From NCBI GenBank assembly GCA_017410365.1, contig JAFQQY010000014.1:1-64000 (forward strand): a stretch of DNA of 64,000 nt, read 5' to 3'. Source of the DNA: Prevotella sp. Its GTDB lineage: Bacteria; Bacteroidota; Bacteroidia; Bacteroidales; Bacteroidaceae. A program made the translations under genes and the position numbers. This document shows positions 33,168 through 42,760 of this stretch, piece by piece. The notes under the pieces were generated by a model. It was not told where the DNA came from. It saw only the letters and a list, made by a program, of their open reading frames with translations, and ran no database searches. Every line of letters starts with the position of its first letter. Position 1 is the first letter of the stretch.

Positions 33168-34437
33168 AATTAATATCATTTCATTGTTGATGTCTACAGC
33201 CAAGAATGTTGTCGTGACGATATTCATGGTGGCATTGGTGATTTTTTTAGGAAACGGACTGAACCTTATTGGCTGGGGGTATATTGTACAAATGCGATAT
33301 TATCTGCTTATGGCTGGTATGTGTTGGATGTTGTATGGACTCTTTTTCATACAATATCGAGAAAGACAAATTACGTTTAAATATTACTCACTCTTTTTGA
33401 CGTTATGGCCCTTTAGTATCTTGCTAACATCATTTTTACTTGGGGGTAGTATTGCTGATGAGTTGATACAAGTACAAGTCTGGGTATATGTGTCAACATT
33501 CTTTATGCTTTTCTATCATTTTAAATTCACGGAAAATAGGGTTATGTGGATCATCATGATAGTAGCATTGATTACGGTTACAATACAGATTTTACAACAG
33601 ATAGAACCTCTTTTTGCCGTTTTTGGCGGTAGTCCAGATGATACAGGCGAAGTTGTTATTACAGGTGAACGTAACGGTATGGCAAGATTTTTTGTCGGCA
33701 GTTATCAAGTACAGATGTTGGCAATGTGTTTCTGTTGGTATAAAATGCTGAAGACATTCAAGCCGATATGGTTTTTATTGTCAGCATTGATGTTAGTCTC
33801 TATTTATCTTTATTTGACCAAGCAGATACTTATAACAACATTATTGACATTGGCTTTGTCGTTCTTTTTTGTTAAAGGGCGTTGGGTTCGTATCTTGTCA
33901 TATGTTCTGTTGGCTATATGTGGTATTTCTTTAGCTATTTTCTGGGATGACTTGTTCGGTGAGATGATTAGAGAATCAAAAGATGATAGTTTCTCACATG
34001 CCATTAGGTTTGAATTTATAGGATATATAATAGAGTACAATTTTGCGAATCCTGTAAAAGCCATTTTCGGTCATGGAACAACAATACCCTTCTTTGAGGA
34101 ATTAAGACACATGCTTTATTATCCGTCTGATATCGGCTTTTTCGGTGAATCCATATATTATGGATGGCTTTGGGCTTTAGCATATTTTTATGTAGCATTT
34201 AGAATCTTAGTAACATATCGCAATCGTATTCCACTTTATATCCGTCTTTACATCTTATGTTCTGGGTTTATCTCAATTTTTATTTTCCCATATAGAGACA
34301 GAATTGAAATGTACAACTGGATGTGCGTTATATATATAGCATCATTATATATTGACAAACCACAAGAGCACGATGAAAAAGACAATGAAATAGGAATAAA
34401 GGAGATGGAAATCGTCACAAATCAAAGCGAAGCATGA
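33142..34437 (+). CDS. Wzy-like polysaccharide polymerase
   Basis: Very hydrophobic protein with about 10-12 membrane segments and one larger periplasmic loop (about residues 270-320, containing GHGTTIPFFEEL). This is the architecture of Wzy/O-antigen ligase-type polymerases; sequence conservation in the family is low, so the call rests on topology and position between the flippase and the glycosyltransferases. There are two possible starts, 33142 and 33148, both inside the flippase gene. Overlaps the next gene by 4 bases (ATGA). Confidence 0.72.
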   Translation: MNMSNSASRINIISLLMSTAKNVVVTIFMVALVIFLGNGLNLIGWGYIVQMRYYLLMAGMCWMLYGLFFIQYRERQITFKYYSLFLTLWPFSILLTSFLLGGSIADELIQVQVWVYVSTFFMLFYHFKFTENRVMWIIMIVALITVTIQILQQIEPLFAVFGGSPDDTGEVVITGERNGMARFFVGSYQVQMLAMCFCWYKMLKTFKPIWFLLSALMLVSIYLYLTKQILITTLLTLALSFFFVKGRWVRILSYVLLAICGISLAIFWDDLFGEMIRESKDDSFSHAIRFEFIGYIIEYNFANPVKAIFGHGTTIPFFEELRHMLYYPSDIGFFGESIYYGWLWALAYFYVAFRILVTYRNRIPLYIRLYILCSGFISIFIFPYRDRIEMYNWMCVIYIASLYIDKPQEHDEKDNEIGIKEMEIVTNQSEA

Positions 34438-35363
34438 AATTCTCTATAATAATACCAGCATATAAGATTAATTATCTGAAAGAAGCAGTTGAAAGTGTAA
34501 TCTGCCAGTCTTTCAAGGACTTCGAATTGCTCATTTTCGACGACTGCTCTCCACACGATATAAAATCGTTGGCAAGTGAATACTTGGCAGATAAAAGAGT
34601 TAAATATTTCCGTAATAAGAGCAATTATGGAGCAGAACACCTTGCTGACAATTGGAACAATGCTTTGTCCTATTGTAAAGGTGATTATGTGATATGCATG
34701 GGAGATGATGACAGACTTACACCGAATAGTCTTGAGATATATGCAGGCTTGATTAACAAGTACCCAGAAATAACGGTATTCCATGGTCAGACGGAGGTTA
34801 TTGACGAAAATGGACACGTGATGGAATACTTGGAGCCAAGATTTGAAAAAGAAAGTGTTTGGCAACTGATTTATTACCGATGGGCAGGACTTGGCAGACA
34901 ACAGTTTGTAGGAGATTTTTGCTACAACAGAGAAGCATTGATTAAAGACGGCGGATTCTACAACCTTCCTTTAGCATGGGGCAGCGATGACATCACTGCA
35001 TGTATTGCAGCAAGCAAGAATGGCATTGCCAATTCACAAGACATCTGTTTCCAATACCGTAAGAACAGACATACCATTTCTAATTCGGCAAATGCAGATT
35101 TAAAAATTAAAGCATTGTTGTTGCAGCGCAAATGGTATGAGGATTTTATAGCAAGACATAATCAAACGATAGAGATAGAAAGTACCATGCGGTATCTTTT
35201 GCTGCAACTGTTGCCGCAGCACTTTGAGTTTCATAACAAGATTATTATATATGATGACTTGAAAATCAACAAATGTCGACTTTTCCACTGGTTATCACAA
35301 CAACGAAGTTTGAGTTTGACCAAGCTGCAGATTTTAAAACAGTTTATTAAAGCTATATCATAA
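34434..35363 (+). CDS. family 2 glycosyltransferase
   Basis: Adds one sugar to the growing repeat unit on the cytoplasmic side. The GT-A domain starts FSIIIPAYKINYLKEAVES, with FDDCSPHD and the metal-binding GDDDR at about residues 90-95, then LAWGSDDI (acceptor/base region). The C-terminal 60 residues are helical. At 309 residues the length is normal; donor and acceptor are not readable from sequence. It is coupled to the polymerase gene by a 4-base overlap. Confidence 0.85.
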   Translation: MKFSIIIPAYKINYLKEAVESVICQSFKDFELLIFDDCSPHDIKSLASEYLADKRVKYFRNKSNYGAEHLADNWNNALSYCKGDYVICMGDDDRLTPNSLEIYAGLINKYPEITVFHGQTEVIDENGHVMEYLEPRFEKESVWQLIYYRWAGLGRQQFVGDFCYNREALIKDGGFYNLPLAWGSDDITACIAASKNGIANSQDICFQYRKNRHTISNSANADLKIKALLLQRKWYEDFIARHNQTIEIESTMRYLLLQLLPQHFEFHNKIIIYDDLKINKCRLFHWLSQQRSLSLTKLQILKQFIKAIS

Positions 35364-35378
35364 CCACCATATCAGTAT

Positions 35379-36077
35379 ATGTTCAGGTATTATCTAAATA
35401 GATTAGGAAGATTGCTATCTTCTCTTCCCATTACAATATATTTCAACTTTCACTACCTTCCATTTCTGCAAGCCGTAAAATTGCCAATATGGCTCAGAAA
35501 AGCAGAATTGAAGAAAATGAAAGGTAAAATTATTATTGATTGTGACAATATAAGATCAGGAATGATAACTCTAGGTTTTAGAGATGTCAGTATTTATCCT
35601 AATACAGGTATAATGTGGGAGAACAAAGGTGGAACTGTAGTTTTTAAGGGGGAATGTAATGTTGGGAATGCCTCATACCTTTCTTTTGGTAAAAATGCCA
35701 CCGTGGAGTTTGGTAATAAGTTCTGTTGCAATGCTGCGTTCAAACTTGTTTCTTTTCGTAACGTGAGGTTTGGAGAAAGTGTTAGCTTTGGTTGGGATGT
35801 GATTGTGATGGATACGAATTTCCATCCGCTTTATGACATGAAACAAGAAAAATTCAAGAAAGCAAGTGGACCGATAACTATTGGCGATTACAATTGGTTT
35901 GGTACGGGTTGCAAAATCATGCATGATGTCAATACTCCTGAAAGATGTATTTTCGGAATGGGGTGTATAATAACAAGAAATAGTGAAATGAAATCTTATT
36001 GCCTTATGGGGGGCTCTCCTGTCAAGATTCTCACAGAAAATGTGATGAGAGACTTTGCACATGACGAAGATGAATGA
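35379..36077 (+). CDS. left-handed beta-helix acyltransferase
   Basis: Hexapeptide-repeat transferase, probably O-acetylating a capsular sugar. Residues about 60-215 show imperfect hexapeptide turns (VVFKGECNVGNASYLSFG, ATVEFGNKFCCNAAF), ending in the common IGDYNWFGTGCKIM and MGGSPVKILTENV block seen in acetyltransferases. The first 45 residues are hydrophobic/aromatic and may associate with the membrane. A candidate catalytic His is in DTNFHPL. It is followed by 96 AT-rich bases without a signal. Confidence 0.75.
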   Translation: MFRYYLNRLGRLLSSLPITIYFNFHYLPFLQAVKLPIWLRKAELKKMKGKIIIDCDNIRSGMITLGFRDVSIYPNTGIMWENKGGTVVFKGECNVGNASYLSFGKNATVEFGNKFCCNAAFKLVSFRNVRFGESVSFGWDVIVMDTNFHPLYDMKQEKFKKASGPITIGDYNWFGTGCKIMHDVNTPERCIFGMGCIITRNSEMKSYCLMGGSPVKILTENVMRDFAHDEDE

Positions 36078-36173
36078 TTATTAATTGGATTGGAGTAAAT
36101 TAACCAGAACACAATATCATTTACTATATTGCGTTATTATAGTAAAATAATATCATCTAATTATACATTGTAG

Positions 36174-37355
36174 TTGAAATCAGTAGCATTCATAGAAGAA
36201 GCCTTTATGGGAAGCACATTGCCTCTTGCAAAACAGTTTTGCAAGAATGGTTACGGCGTTGACATCTACTATCTAAGAGATTTTATCAAGGAACCCGAGG
36301 GAACTTACTGTGAATATACCGCAAGCAAAGACCGGATTACTTCTATACCGGATGACCGTCTCTGCGAAATAAGGGAATATGTTGGTGGCAATAATATCAA
36401 CATATACTTGGTGCGACTCATGCGCCCCTTTGAGTCTGTGCCGGTTATAAGAAATATCGCCGGTTATATCATGAATCGCCATTTGAAACAGATGACAGAA
36501 TTCATTGACTCAAAAGACTATGAATTTGTAAATGTAATTTCCAACTACAATACCGACCGCTTTACAAAAATAATTCCTTATCTTAAGAGTAAGACCGTTT
36601 TGTCGCTGCATGAAGTATGGAACCATTATCAGCCGTCAACAAAACCGTCAAGACTTCTCCGTGCAGCAATTAAGAAAGGAATAGATATAGTGGTGTTCTC
36701 ACAAAACAGCTATAACGACATATTAAAGATAGAAGGCATTGACAGAGAAAAAGTCTCAGTTATTCCATTTGGTCTGTTTGAATCTTACGGTTCACTGAAA
36801 CCGGCTGCGCCAAAAGAGTCTTTGCCCCCAAAATATTTTCTGTTCTATGGCTATATAGTGCCGTATAAAGGTTTGTCGCTAATTAAGGAAGCCGTTGACA
36901 TCTTAGGCGAAAGACTGAAAGATTATAAGATTGTATTGGCTGGCGATGGTAACGACCCCGTATTGCATCAAGTATCAGACGACAATCGCTATATCACCAT
37001 ACCCAGATACATTTCCAACAGTGAACTTGCTTACTTGATTAGCAACGCCTATGCCGTGCTATGTCCTTATAAAACAGTCTCGCAAAGTGGGATACCACAA
37101 ACTGCCTTTGTCTTCAATACACCCATTATAGCATCCGACCTTAAAGGATTCAAGGAAATAATAGACAAAGACAACGGCCTGTTCTTTAAATGCAACGATG
37201 CGAAAGGACTTGCTGAGGCCATGCTGAAACTAATAAATGACAGCATGCTGAGAAACAGACTATCCGACAATATAAAGGCATTCGACGTCCAACATCCGTC
37301 ATTCGATTGGAATAACATATACAGCTTATACAAGAATCATTTTCTAAAACAATGA
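36174..37355 (+). CDS. GT4-type glycosyltransferase with TTG start
   Basis: GT-B fold retaining glycosyltransferase. The first beta strand and loop (KSVAFIEEAFMGSTLPLAKQF) directly follow a TTG codon at 36174. The next in-frame ATG would delete that strand, so TTG is the likely start. The C-terminal donor site has LAGDGNDPV, ISNSELAYLISNAYAVLCPYK and the E-x7-E-like QSGIPQTAFVFNTPIIASD/GGFKEII-type region. At 394 codons the length is normal. A change to richer G+C codons starts here compared with the preceding AT-rich genes. Confidence 0.8.
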   Translation: MKSVAFIEEAFMGSTLPLAKQFCKNGYGVDIYYLRDFIKEPEGTYCEYTASKDRITSIPDDRLCEIREYVGGNNINIYLVRLMRPFESVPVIRNIAGYIMNRHLKQMTEFIDSKDYEFVNVISNYNTDRFTKIIPYLKSKTVLSLHEVWNHYQPSTKPSRLLRAAIKKGIDIVVFSQNSYNDILKIEGIDREKVSVIPFGLFESYGSLKPAAPKESLPPKYFLFYGYIVPYKGLSLIKEAVDILGERLKDYKIVLAGDGNDPVLHQVSDDNRYITIPRYISNSELAYLISNAYAVLCPYKTVSQSGIPQTAFVFNTPIIASDLKGFKEIIDKDNGLFFKCNDAKGLAEAMLKLINDSMLRNRLSDNIKAFDVQHPSFDWNNIYSLYKNHFLKQ

Positions 37356-37471
37356 CATTTTCATTACCTTTCATAATCTTGAAATCAACAGTTAACGGCA
37401 ATAATTATAAATATCAACCTATTCTCTCTGACTTTATCACCAGAATAGCACTATCTTCCAATAAAAAGTAG

Positions 37472-37479
37472 TATATTTG
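37472..37479 (+). promoter_or_regulatory. internal promoter of the polysaccharide cluster
   Basis: TATATTTG 126 bases before the epimerase start codon, in the largest gap (249 bases) within the plus-strand cluster. The leader holds TGTCTTTT/AAAAGACA (about 37513-37529) and the stem-loop described next. Confidence 0.45.
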
Positions 37480-37551
37480 CATCTTTAATTGCAAAACGAG
37501 CAAACTATTTCATGTCTTTTTAAAAGACACAATAAATTAACATTTGCAACG

Positions 37552-37588
37552 TTATTATATAAAACGCAGCAACTGCTGGTTTTATAAT
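37552..37588 (+). promoter_or_regulatory. leader stem-loop before the epimerase gene
   Basis: ATTATATAAAAC and GTTTTATAAT pair around an inner CAGC-AACT-GCTG hairpin, giving about 16 base pairs. It ends 16 bases before the ATG, close enough to influence ribosome access. No T run follows, so it is not a terminator. Confidence 0.45.
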
Positions 37589-37604
37589 AGAGAACACCAT
37601 AATA

Positions 37605-38753
37605 ATGAAAACGATAATGCTTGTTTTCGGAACACGTCCTGAAGCCATCAAGATGTGCCCTCTTGTAAAAAAGTTACAAGAGCATATCGATGACTTCAAA
37701 ACTATTGTATGTGTAACCGGTCAGCATCGGGAAATGCTCGATCAGGTTCTCACTATATTTGACGTTAAGCCCGATTACGACCTGAACATAATGAAACAAG
37801 GACAGGACCTCTATGACATCACAGCACGCGTACTTACCGGCATGCGTGACATATTAAAAGAGACACGTCCAGACATTGTACTTGTACATGGCGATACCAC
37901 AACATCTACAGCTGCCGCACTTGCAGCCTTCTATCAGCAGATTCCTGTTGGTCATGTAGAAGCAGGACTGCGCACAAACGACATCTACAGTCCATGGCCA
38001 GAAGAGATGAACCGCCAGATAACAAGTCGTATTGCAACATATAACTTTGCCCCCACTCCTTTGTCTGAACAGAATCTAAAGGAGGAAAAGGCGATGGGAC
38101 AAATATTTGTTACAGGCAACACTGTTATTGACGCACTACACTTGGTTGTCAATAAACTCAACACCGATACCCAATTAAACAAGCAACTTGATGATGTGCT
38201 CCTTGATTCTGGCTATGATGTAAGCAGGCTCAAAGACGGCAGACGTCTCGTTCTTATCACCGGACACAGAAGAGAGAACTTCGGCGAGGGCTTCATAAAC
38301 ATGTGCAATGCAATCAGAGATCTGAAGAACAAGTATTCAGATGTTGATTTCGTATATCCGATGCACCTGAATCCAAATGTCCGCAAGCCAATCCATGAGG
38401 TTTTCGGCGAAGATTTAAGCAATCTCGGCAACATGTTCTTCATTGAACCGCTCCAATATCTTGAGTTTGTTTATCTGATGGAGAAGTCAACTATTGTTCT
38501 TACCGACTCTGGAGGCATCCAAGAAGAAGCGCCAGGATTGGGCAAACCAGTTCTTGTTATGAGAGATACAACGGAGCGGCCAGAAGCTTTAGCATCAGGA
38601 ACAGTCCGACTGGTAGGAACCAATTATGATAAGATAATGACAGAGGTAAGCACCCTGCTTGATAGCAAAGAGGCTTACGACCTTATGAGCAAGGCTGTCA
38701 ATCCGTATGGAGATGGCAAGGCCTGCGAGAGAATAATAGAGGCTCTTAAATAA
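37605..38753 (+). CDS. wecB: UDP-N-acetylglucosamine 2-epimerase (non-hydrolysing)
   Basis: Interconverts UDP-GlcNAc and UDP-ManNAc, supplying ManNAc-type residues for the polysaccharide. It starts MLVFGTRPEAIKMCPLV and contains VHGDTTTSTAAALAAFY, HVEAGLRT, EEMNRQ, GHRRENFGEG and DSGGIQEEAPGLGKPVL, all diagnostic. At 382 residues the length is normal. No wecC (ManNAc dehydrogenase) is near, so the product may be used as ManNAc or be processed elsewhere. It opens the second plus-strand block of the cluster, behind its own leader. Confidence 0.95.
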   Translation: MKTIMLVFGTRPEAIKMCPLVKKLQEHIDDFKTIVCVTGQHREMLDQVLTIFDVKPDYDLNIMKQGQDLYDITARVLTGMRDILKETRPDIVLVHGDTTTSTAAALAAFYQQIPVGHVEAGLRTNDIYSPWPEEMNRQITSRIATYNFAPTPLSEQNLKEEKAMGQIFVTGNTVIDALHLVVNKLNTDTQLNKQLDDVLLDSGYDVSRLKDGRRLVLITGHRRENFGEGFINMCNAIRDLKNKYSDVDFVYPMHLNPNVRKPIHEVFGEDLSNLGNMFFIEPLQYLEFVYLMEKSTIVLTDSGGIQEEAPGLGKPVLVMRDTTERPEALASGTVRLVGTNYDKIMTEVSTLLDSKEAYDLMSKAVNPYGDGKACERIIEALK

Positions 38754-38767
38754 TAATACATTTAGGT

Positions 38768-39853
38768 ATGCGAATAGCATTAATAGATGCCAGTTTCCCT
38801 ATAAATACAAGAAATCAGAAATACATTGATTCCTTGCGGAAAAACTATCCTGATGCCGACATAAAAGTTATAGCATGGAAACGCGACGACATAGAACGCA
38901 GCATTCCGGAATATCACGATGTTTACTATTCCAAGGCCGCTTATGGTAATCTTGTTGTAAAATTGCTGAAACTAAAAGGTTTTTACAACTTTATCATTGA
39001 GAGACTTAAGCAGTTTCAACCAGACGTTATCATTGCATCCCATTGGGAAGCATTGCTTATGGCGCCTGCCAACCTGAAAAGTAGTCCATTAATCATATAT
39101 GAGAATCTGGATGTACCTACCGGTCCTTATCCGATAAGAAAGTTGACTGAAATACTTGAGAAAAGGAAACTTAGGAAAACAAACTTGATTGTACATGCCT
39201 CAAGATTTTTCAAGGAACTCTATCCTCTTGACATTCCACAGATTGTGATTGAGAATAAGACACAGTTCTATTTCGATATAACAGAGAATAACATTCATGA
39301 ACCGCTTGTATTCTCATACATTGGCACCGTGAGATACAGGGATATTTTCAAGAATTTCCTCACTGCATGTAATAGTTTCGATAACATCCAAGTCAAGGTC
39401 TTTGGTTCTGGCCAAGACTTGAATTATTTAAAGGAGTTTGCCGCCAACATGAAGAACGTTTCTTTCTATGGCGCATACAACTTTTCCCAGATTCCCTCAC
39501 TCTACGAATCGTCAGATGTTGTGTGGGCTGCATATCCGAATAAAGACTTTAATGTGGTTTATGCAATATCCAACAAGTTCCATGAGTCTTTGTCATGCGG
39601 CAAACCTTGCATATACGCCGACAACACCAAATTAGGCGATTATGTCAGGCAGCACGGCATAGGCTACACCGTTGACCCATATTCTGTTGACGATATCAAG
39701 AAAGTTATCAGTCACATCATTGACAATAAAGACGAGTTGGCCGAGTATAAAAGAACCATAACCAAACACAAGGCAGACGAGAAAAGTTGGGATGACGATT
39801 TCATGCAAATTGTTGACTTCATAAACTCAAATGTAAAATACTCAACAAAGTAA
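38768..39853 (+). CDS. GT-B glycosyltransferase
   Basis: Probable GT4-like sugar transferase. It begins RIALIDASFPINTRNQKYID; the C-terminal half has FSYIGTVRYRDIFKNFL, VKVFGSGQDLNYLKEF, YGAYNFSQIPSLYESSDVV and KFHESLSCGKPCIYAD (the nucleotide-sugar region). At 361 residues it is slightly short for the family but complete. It follows the epimerase by 14 bases and precedes the next gene by 15. The specific linkage is unknown. Confidence 0.8.
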   Translation: MRIALIDASFPINTRNQKYIDSLRKNYPDADIKVIAWKRDDIERSIPEYHDVYYSKAAYGNLVVKLLKLKGFYNFIIERLKQFQPDVIIASHWEALLMAPANLKSSPLIIYENLDVPTGPYPIRKLTEILEKRKLRKTNLIVHASRFFKELYPLDIPQIVIENKTQFYFDITENNIHEPLVFSYIGTVRYRDIFKNFLTACNSFDNIQVKVFGSGQDLNYLKEFAANMKNVSFYGAYNFSQIPSLYESSDVVWAAYPNKDFNVVYAISNKFHESLSCGKPCIYADNTKLGDYVRQHGIGYTVDPYSVDDIKKVISHIIDNKDELAEYKRTITKHKADEKSWDDDFMQIVDFINSNVKYSTK

Positions 39854-39868
39854 GAACGACAATCGTAT

Positions 39869-40798
39869 ATGGCAGTAAACATAGCAACCATACTCACATG
39901 CTACAACAGGATTGAAAAGACAAAAAGATGCTTGGAAAGCCTCTTTATGGCAGAAAATGCCTACAACTCAGCATGTGATACAGAGAAGAAAATCGTCTTG
40001 TCGATATTCTTGACAGACGATGCCTGCAATGACGGCACTTCTGATATGGTTCGCGAAGTTTGTAAAAACCATGAACTTCATATCATCAATGGCAATGGGA
40101 AATGCTATTGGGCCGGAGGTATGCGACTGGCATGGTCTGAGGCTTTAAAAGAGAAAGATAGATGGAATTTTTATCTGCTTTTAAACGATGACATAAAAAT
40201 GAAGTCTAATGTATTTGAGGAGTTGTTCTACACGCACAACTACTCAGTCAGTACATTAGGCAAACCGGGAATCTATTCCGGCATTACCTGCGACATAGAT
40301 AATGACAAGATAATAACATATAGCGGTGATGTTTTTGAATCGAATGCAAAAGCCAAGTGGCGCCGTTTGGGGCCGTCAGAAAAACCGCAAATAGTGCATC
40401 AGACAAATGCAAATATATTGTTGATTGCAAAAGAAGTCGTTGACAATGTTGGAATATTCCACCAAGGTTATATCCATGGTTGTGCCGATTATGACTATTG
40501 CATGAGTGTTGCCAAACAAGGTTTCACGACGCTTATAACCGCCAGAGTATGCGGTGAATGTGAATATGACCATATAGAAGACGGTTTAGAGACAAAAAGA
40601 CTAATGCAGATGCCACTGAAAGAAAGGATGGCTTATGTGTATGCACCTACCCATTCCGACAAGGACTATCTGCTATTTGTCAAGCGTAACATTCCGAGGA
40701 AATACCTCATCAGTTGGACGTTGAGAAAAATAAGGATGTTCGCGCCTCATCTATACTACCAGATTTGTAAAGCAAGAAAAATAGACACATATACTTAG
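39869..40798 (+). CDS. family 2 glycosyltransferase, rhamnosyltransferase-like
   Basis: GT-A domain: VNIATILTCYNRIEKTKRCLES, FLTDDACNDGTSDMV, then the GNGKCYWAGGMRLAWSEA block and LLLNDDIKMK (metal site), which resemble bacterial rhamnosyltransferase-type GT2 enzymes. YIHGCADYDYCMS is the acceptor-side motif. At 309 residues the length is normal. The next gene starts 2 bases after the stop, implying coupling. Confidence 0.83.
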   Translation: MAVNIATILTCYNRIEKTKRCLESLFMAENAYNSACDTEKKIVLSIFLTDDACNDGTSDMVREVCKNHELHIINGNGKCYWAGGMRLAWSEALKEKDRWNFYLLLNDDIKMKSNVFEELFYTHNYSVSTLGKPGIYSGITCDIDNDKIITYSGDVFESNAKAKWRRLGPSEKPQIVHQTNANILLIAKEVVDNVGIFHQGYIHGCADYDYCMSVAKQGFTTLITARVCGECEYDHIEDGLETKRLMQMPLKERMAYVYAPTHSDKDYLLFVKRNIPRKYLISWTLRKIRMFAPHLYYQICKARKIDTYT

Positions 40799-40800
40799 AT

Positions 40801-41559
40801 ATGGGCAAACGAATAATAGTATCCGTTGTAATGCCACTCTACAACTGTGAGAGATATGTTGCAGAGGCTATCGACTCGGTTCGTGAGCAAACGTTCACCA
40901 ACTGGGAACTGATTGTTGTTGATGACGGATGCACAGACAAGTCGTGCGAGATAGTGCAAGAATATGCGAAGAATGACAAGCGCATTAAGTTGCTTCACAA
41001 TCCTTCCCCCAACCGCATGCCTTCATCGCCACGCAACATTGGCATTCAGGCAGCAACGGGCCGATATATAGCATTCCTCGACTCTGACGATATTTGGCTA
41101 AAAGACAAGCTTAGACAGCAGTTGGAAATGTTCAAGGACAAGCGTACCGCTGTTGTATATTCTGATTATGAGAAGATTGACGAGCACAGCCATCGCTCTG
41201 CACGTATCGTAAAAGCGCCACGCTATACCGACTATCAGCGTCTGCTATACAGCAATGTCATTGGCAATCTTACAGGCATATTCGACGTGTCAAAGGTGGG
41301 CAAGAAATACTATCTCGACATACACCACGAAGATTATGCCTTCTGGCTTTCAATCCTCAAAAAGGGATATATCGCACGCAGTACAAAAACAATCACGGCT
41401 CTCTATCGCGAACACAGCAATTCATTGTCATCCAACAAACTGCGCAACATGTCGTGGCAGTGGCACATTCTGAGGAAAGTAGAAAACATAAATCTCCTAC
41501 GCTCGTCAATATATTTTATTACATACTTGATAAAAGGGTTCATGAAGAGCATAATATAA
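40801..41559 (+). CDS. family 2 glycosyltransferase, WcaA-like
   Basis: Short GT-A enzyme: VSVVMPLYNCERYVAEAIDSV, LIVVDDGCTDKSCEIV, and LDSDDIWLKDKL with the metal-binding aspartates. At 252 residues it is typical of small capsule GT2 enzymes. It ends the plus-strand block, followed by a shared terminator and the convergent sugar-phosphate transferase. Confidence 0.87.
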   Translation: MGKRIIVSVVMPLYNCERYVAEAIDSVREQTFTNWELIVVDDGCTDKSCEIVQEYAKNDKRIKLLHNPSPNRMPSSPRNIGIQAATGRYIAFLDSDDIWLKDKLRQQLEMFKDKRTAVVYSDYEKIDEHSHRSARIVKAPRYTDYQRLLYSNVIGNLTGIFDVSKVGKKYYLDIHHEDYAFWLSILKKGYIARSTKTITALYREHSNSLSSNKLRNMSWQWHILRKVENINLLRSSIYFITYLIKGFMKSII

Positions 41560-41583
41560 GTACCTTTGCCCGTATAACAACAA

Positions 41584-41610
41584 AAAAGAGTGACCCAACG
41601 TCACTCTTTT
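41584..41610. terminator. bidirectional terminator in the polysaccharide locus
   Basis: AAAGAGTGAC pairs with GTCACTCTTT around a 5-base loop, with A residues before and T residues after, so it works in both directions between the convergent blocks. Confidence 0.8.
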
Positions 41611-41618
41611 CTTATCTA

Positions 41619-42215
41619 TTAGAATTTCTTTCCAAATACTATGCTGGTAAATGTCATCCAGAGAATCTTTGCGTCAAACCACAACGAACCGTGCTCTAAA
41701 TAATAAAGGTCGAGTTCCAAACGCTTCAGCATCTTTTCCATGGTGTCCGTATAGCCATTATACAATGTTGCATAAGAGGTAACACCCGGACGTATCTGAT
41801 ATAATTGTTCATATCTTGAATCATGCTGCATTATCTGGTCAATAAAGAATTTGCGTTCTGGTCTTGGACCGATAAAAGACATGTCTCCAATAAGTACATT
41901 CCATAATTGCGGCAATTCGTCTAAGTGATGCTCTCGCAGGTATAGACCGATCTTTGTAAGTCTGTCATCTTCTTGATGTTTATATAATGCCGGTCCAGTT
42001 TTCTCTGCATCCATTCTCATGCTCCTGAACTTGTATATCATAAATGGCTTGCCCTTATAACCAATTCTTTCCTGTACAAATATTGCATCACCTCCGTCTT
42101 CTCTTTTTATAGCAAAATAGCATATTAAGAAAAGCGGCGAAAATACAATCAAGCAAAAGAACGCAATAATAATATCTAATATCCTTTTTATAAATTGTTC
42201 AAAAGCATTCATCAC
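41619..42215 (-). CDS. initiating sugar-phosphate transferase (monotopic PGT)
   Basis: Starts repeat-unit synthesis by moving a sugar phosphate to undecaprenyl phosphate. It has a single N-terminal re-entrant hydrophobic segment (about 13-33), then ERIGYKGKPFMIYKFRSMR, the helical DELPQLWNVLIGDMSFIGPRPE with the catalytic Asp-Glu region upstream, and the C-terminal RPGVTSYATL block. At 198 residues it is the minimal PglC-like form lacking the WbaP membrane domain. Last gene of the minus-strand wzi operon, 105 bases from the lipoprotein gene. Confidence 0.92.
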   Translation of the reverse strand: MMNAFEQFIKRILDIIIAFFCLIVFSPLFLICYFAIKREDGGDAIFVQERIGYKGKPFMIYKFRSMRMDAEKTGPALYKHQEDDRLTKIGLYLREHHLDELPQLWNVLIGDMSFIGPRPERKFFIDQIMQHDSRYEQLYQIRPGVTSYATLYNGYTDTMEKMLKRLELDLYYLEHGSLWFDAKILWMTFTSIVFGKKF

Positions 42216-42320
42216 ATTTGTTATTTTATAATAAATAACTCTAATTTACAATATTTATTGCATGATATATAGCTATTTTTACTTTTTCAGGGTGCTTCGT
42301 TGTTATGGTAACTTATTCTA

Positions 42321-42752
42321 CTAATATTTTCTGAAGTTTAGACGTACCAAGTTTGACTGTAGTACCATCTTGTTTGAATTTAGATGTTCTATTGTGAAAG
42401 TTTCCAATAAACTATTTACACCATACTTTTTTAGCAAATTAACATCAGTTACTTTTATGTCCGAAGAATCACGGTAAAGGATGTATGGGTTGCTTAAAAT
42501 AAGATTGTCGTCTGTATTTTCAAAATCATATAATATTTCTCCTGAGGGTTCTTTTGTAGAACGAGTAACCAATAAATTAAAATTAAAAGCCCAGAAAATA
42601 CCAGAATCGCGCATATTTACTGAATGCCCATTAGCTAAAGTGTCAATGGATGATAACTGCCAATATCCATCAAGAGCTCCATTGTCAGAAGAATCTAATG
42701 TGCATGATGTTATCATTATCAATGATAAAGTGAAATATAATAATCTTCTCAT
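42321..42752 (-). CDS. small lipocalin-like lipoprotein
   Basis: The signal sequence ends in the lipobox MITSC (Cys17), so the mature 127 residues are lipid-anchored. GALDGYWQLSSID near the start and a series of beta strands ending KMVLQSNLVRLNFRKY look like the small lipocalin-like lipoproteins of Bacteroidales; I cannot name the family with certainty. It lies 8 bases after wzi, so it is cotranscribed with it and may assist capsule assembly; this is inference from position. Confidence 0.6.
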   Translation of the reverse strand: MRRLLYFTLSLIMITSCTLDSSDNGALDGYWQLSSIDTLANGHSVNMRDSGIFWAFNFNLLVTRSTKEPSGEILYDFENTDDNLILSNPYILYRDSSDIKVTDVNLLKKYGVNSLLETFTIEHLNSNKMVLQSNLVRLNFRKY

Positions 42753-42760
42753 TTCTTTGC

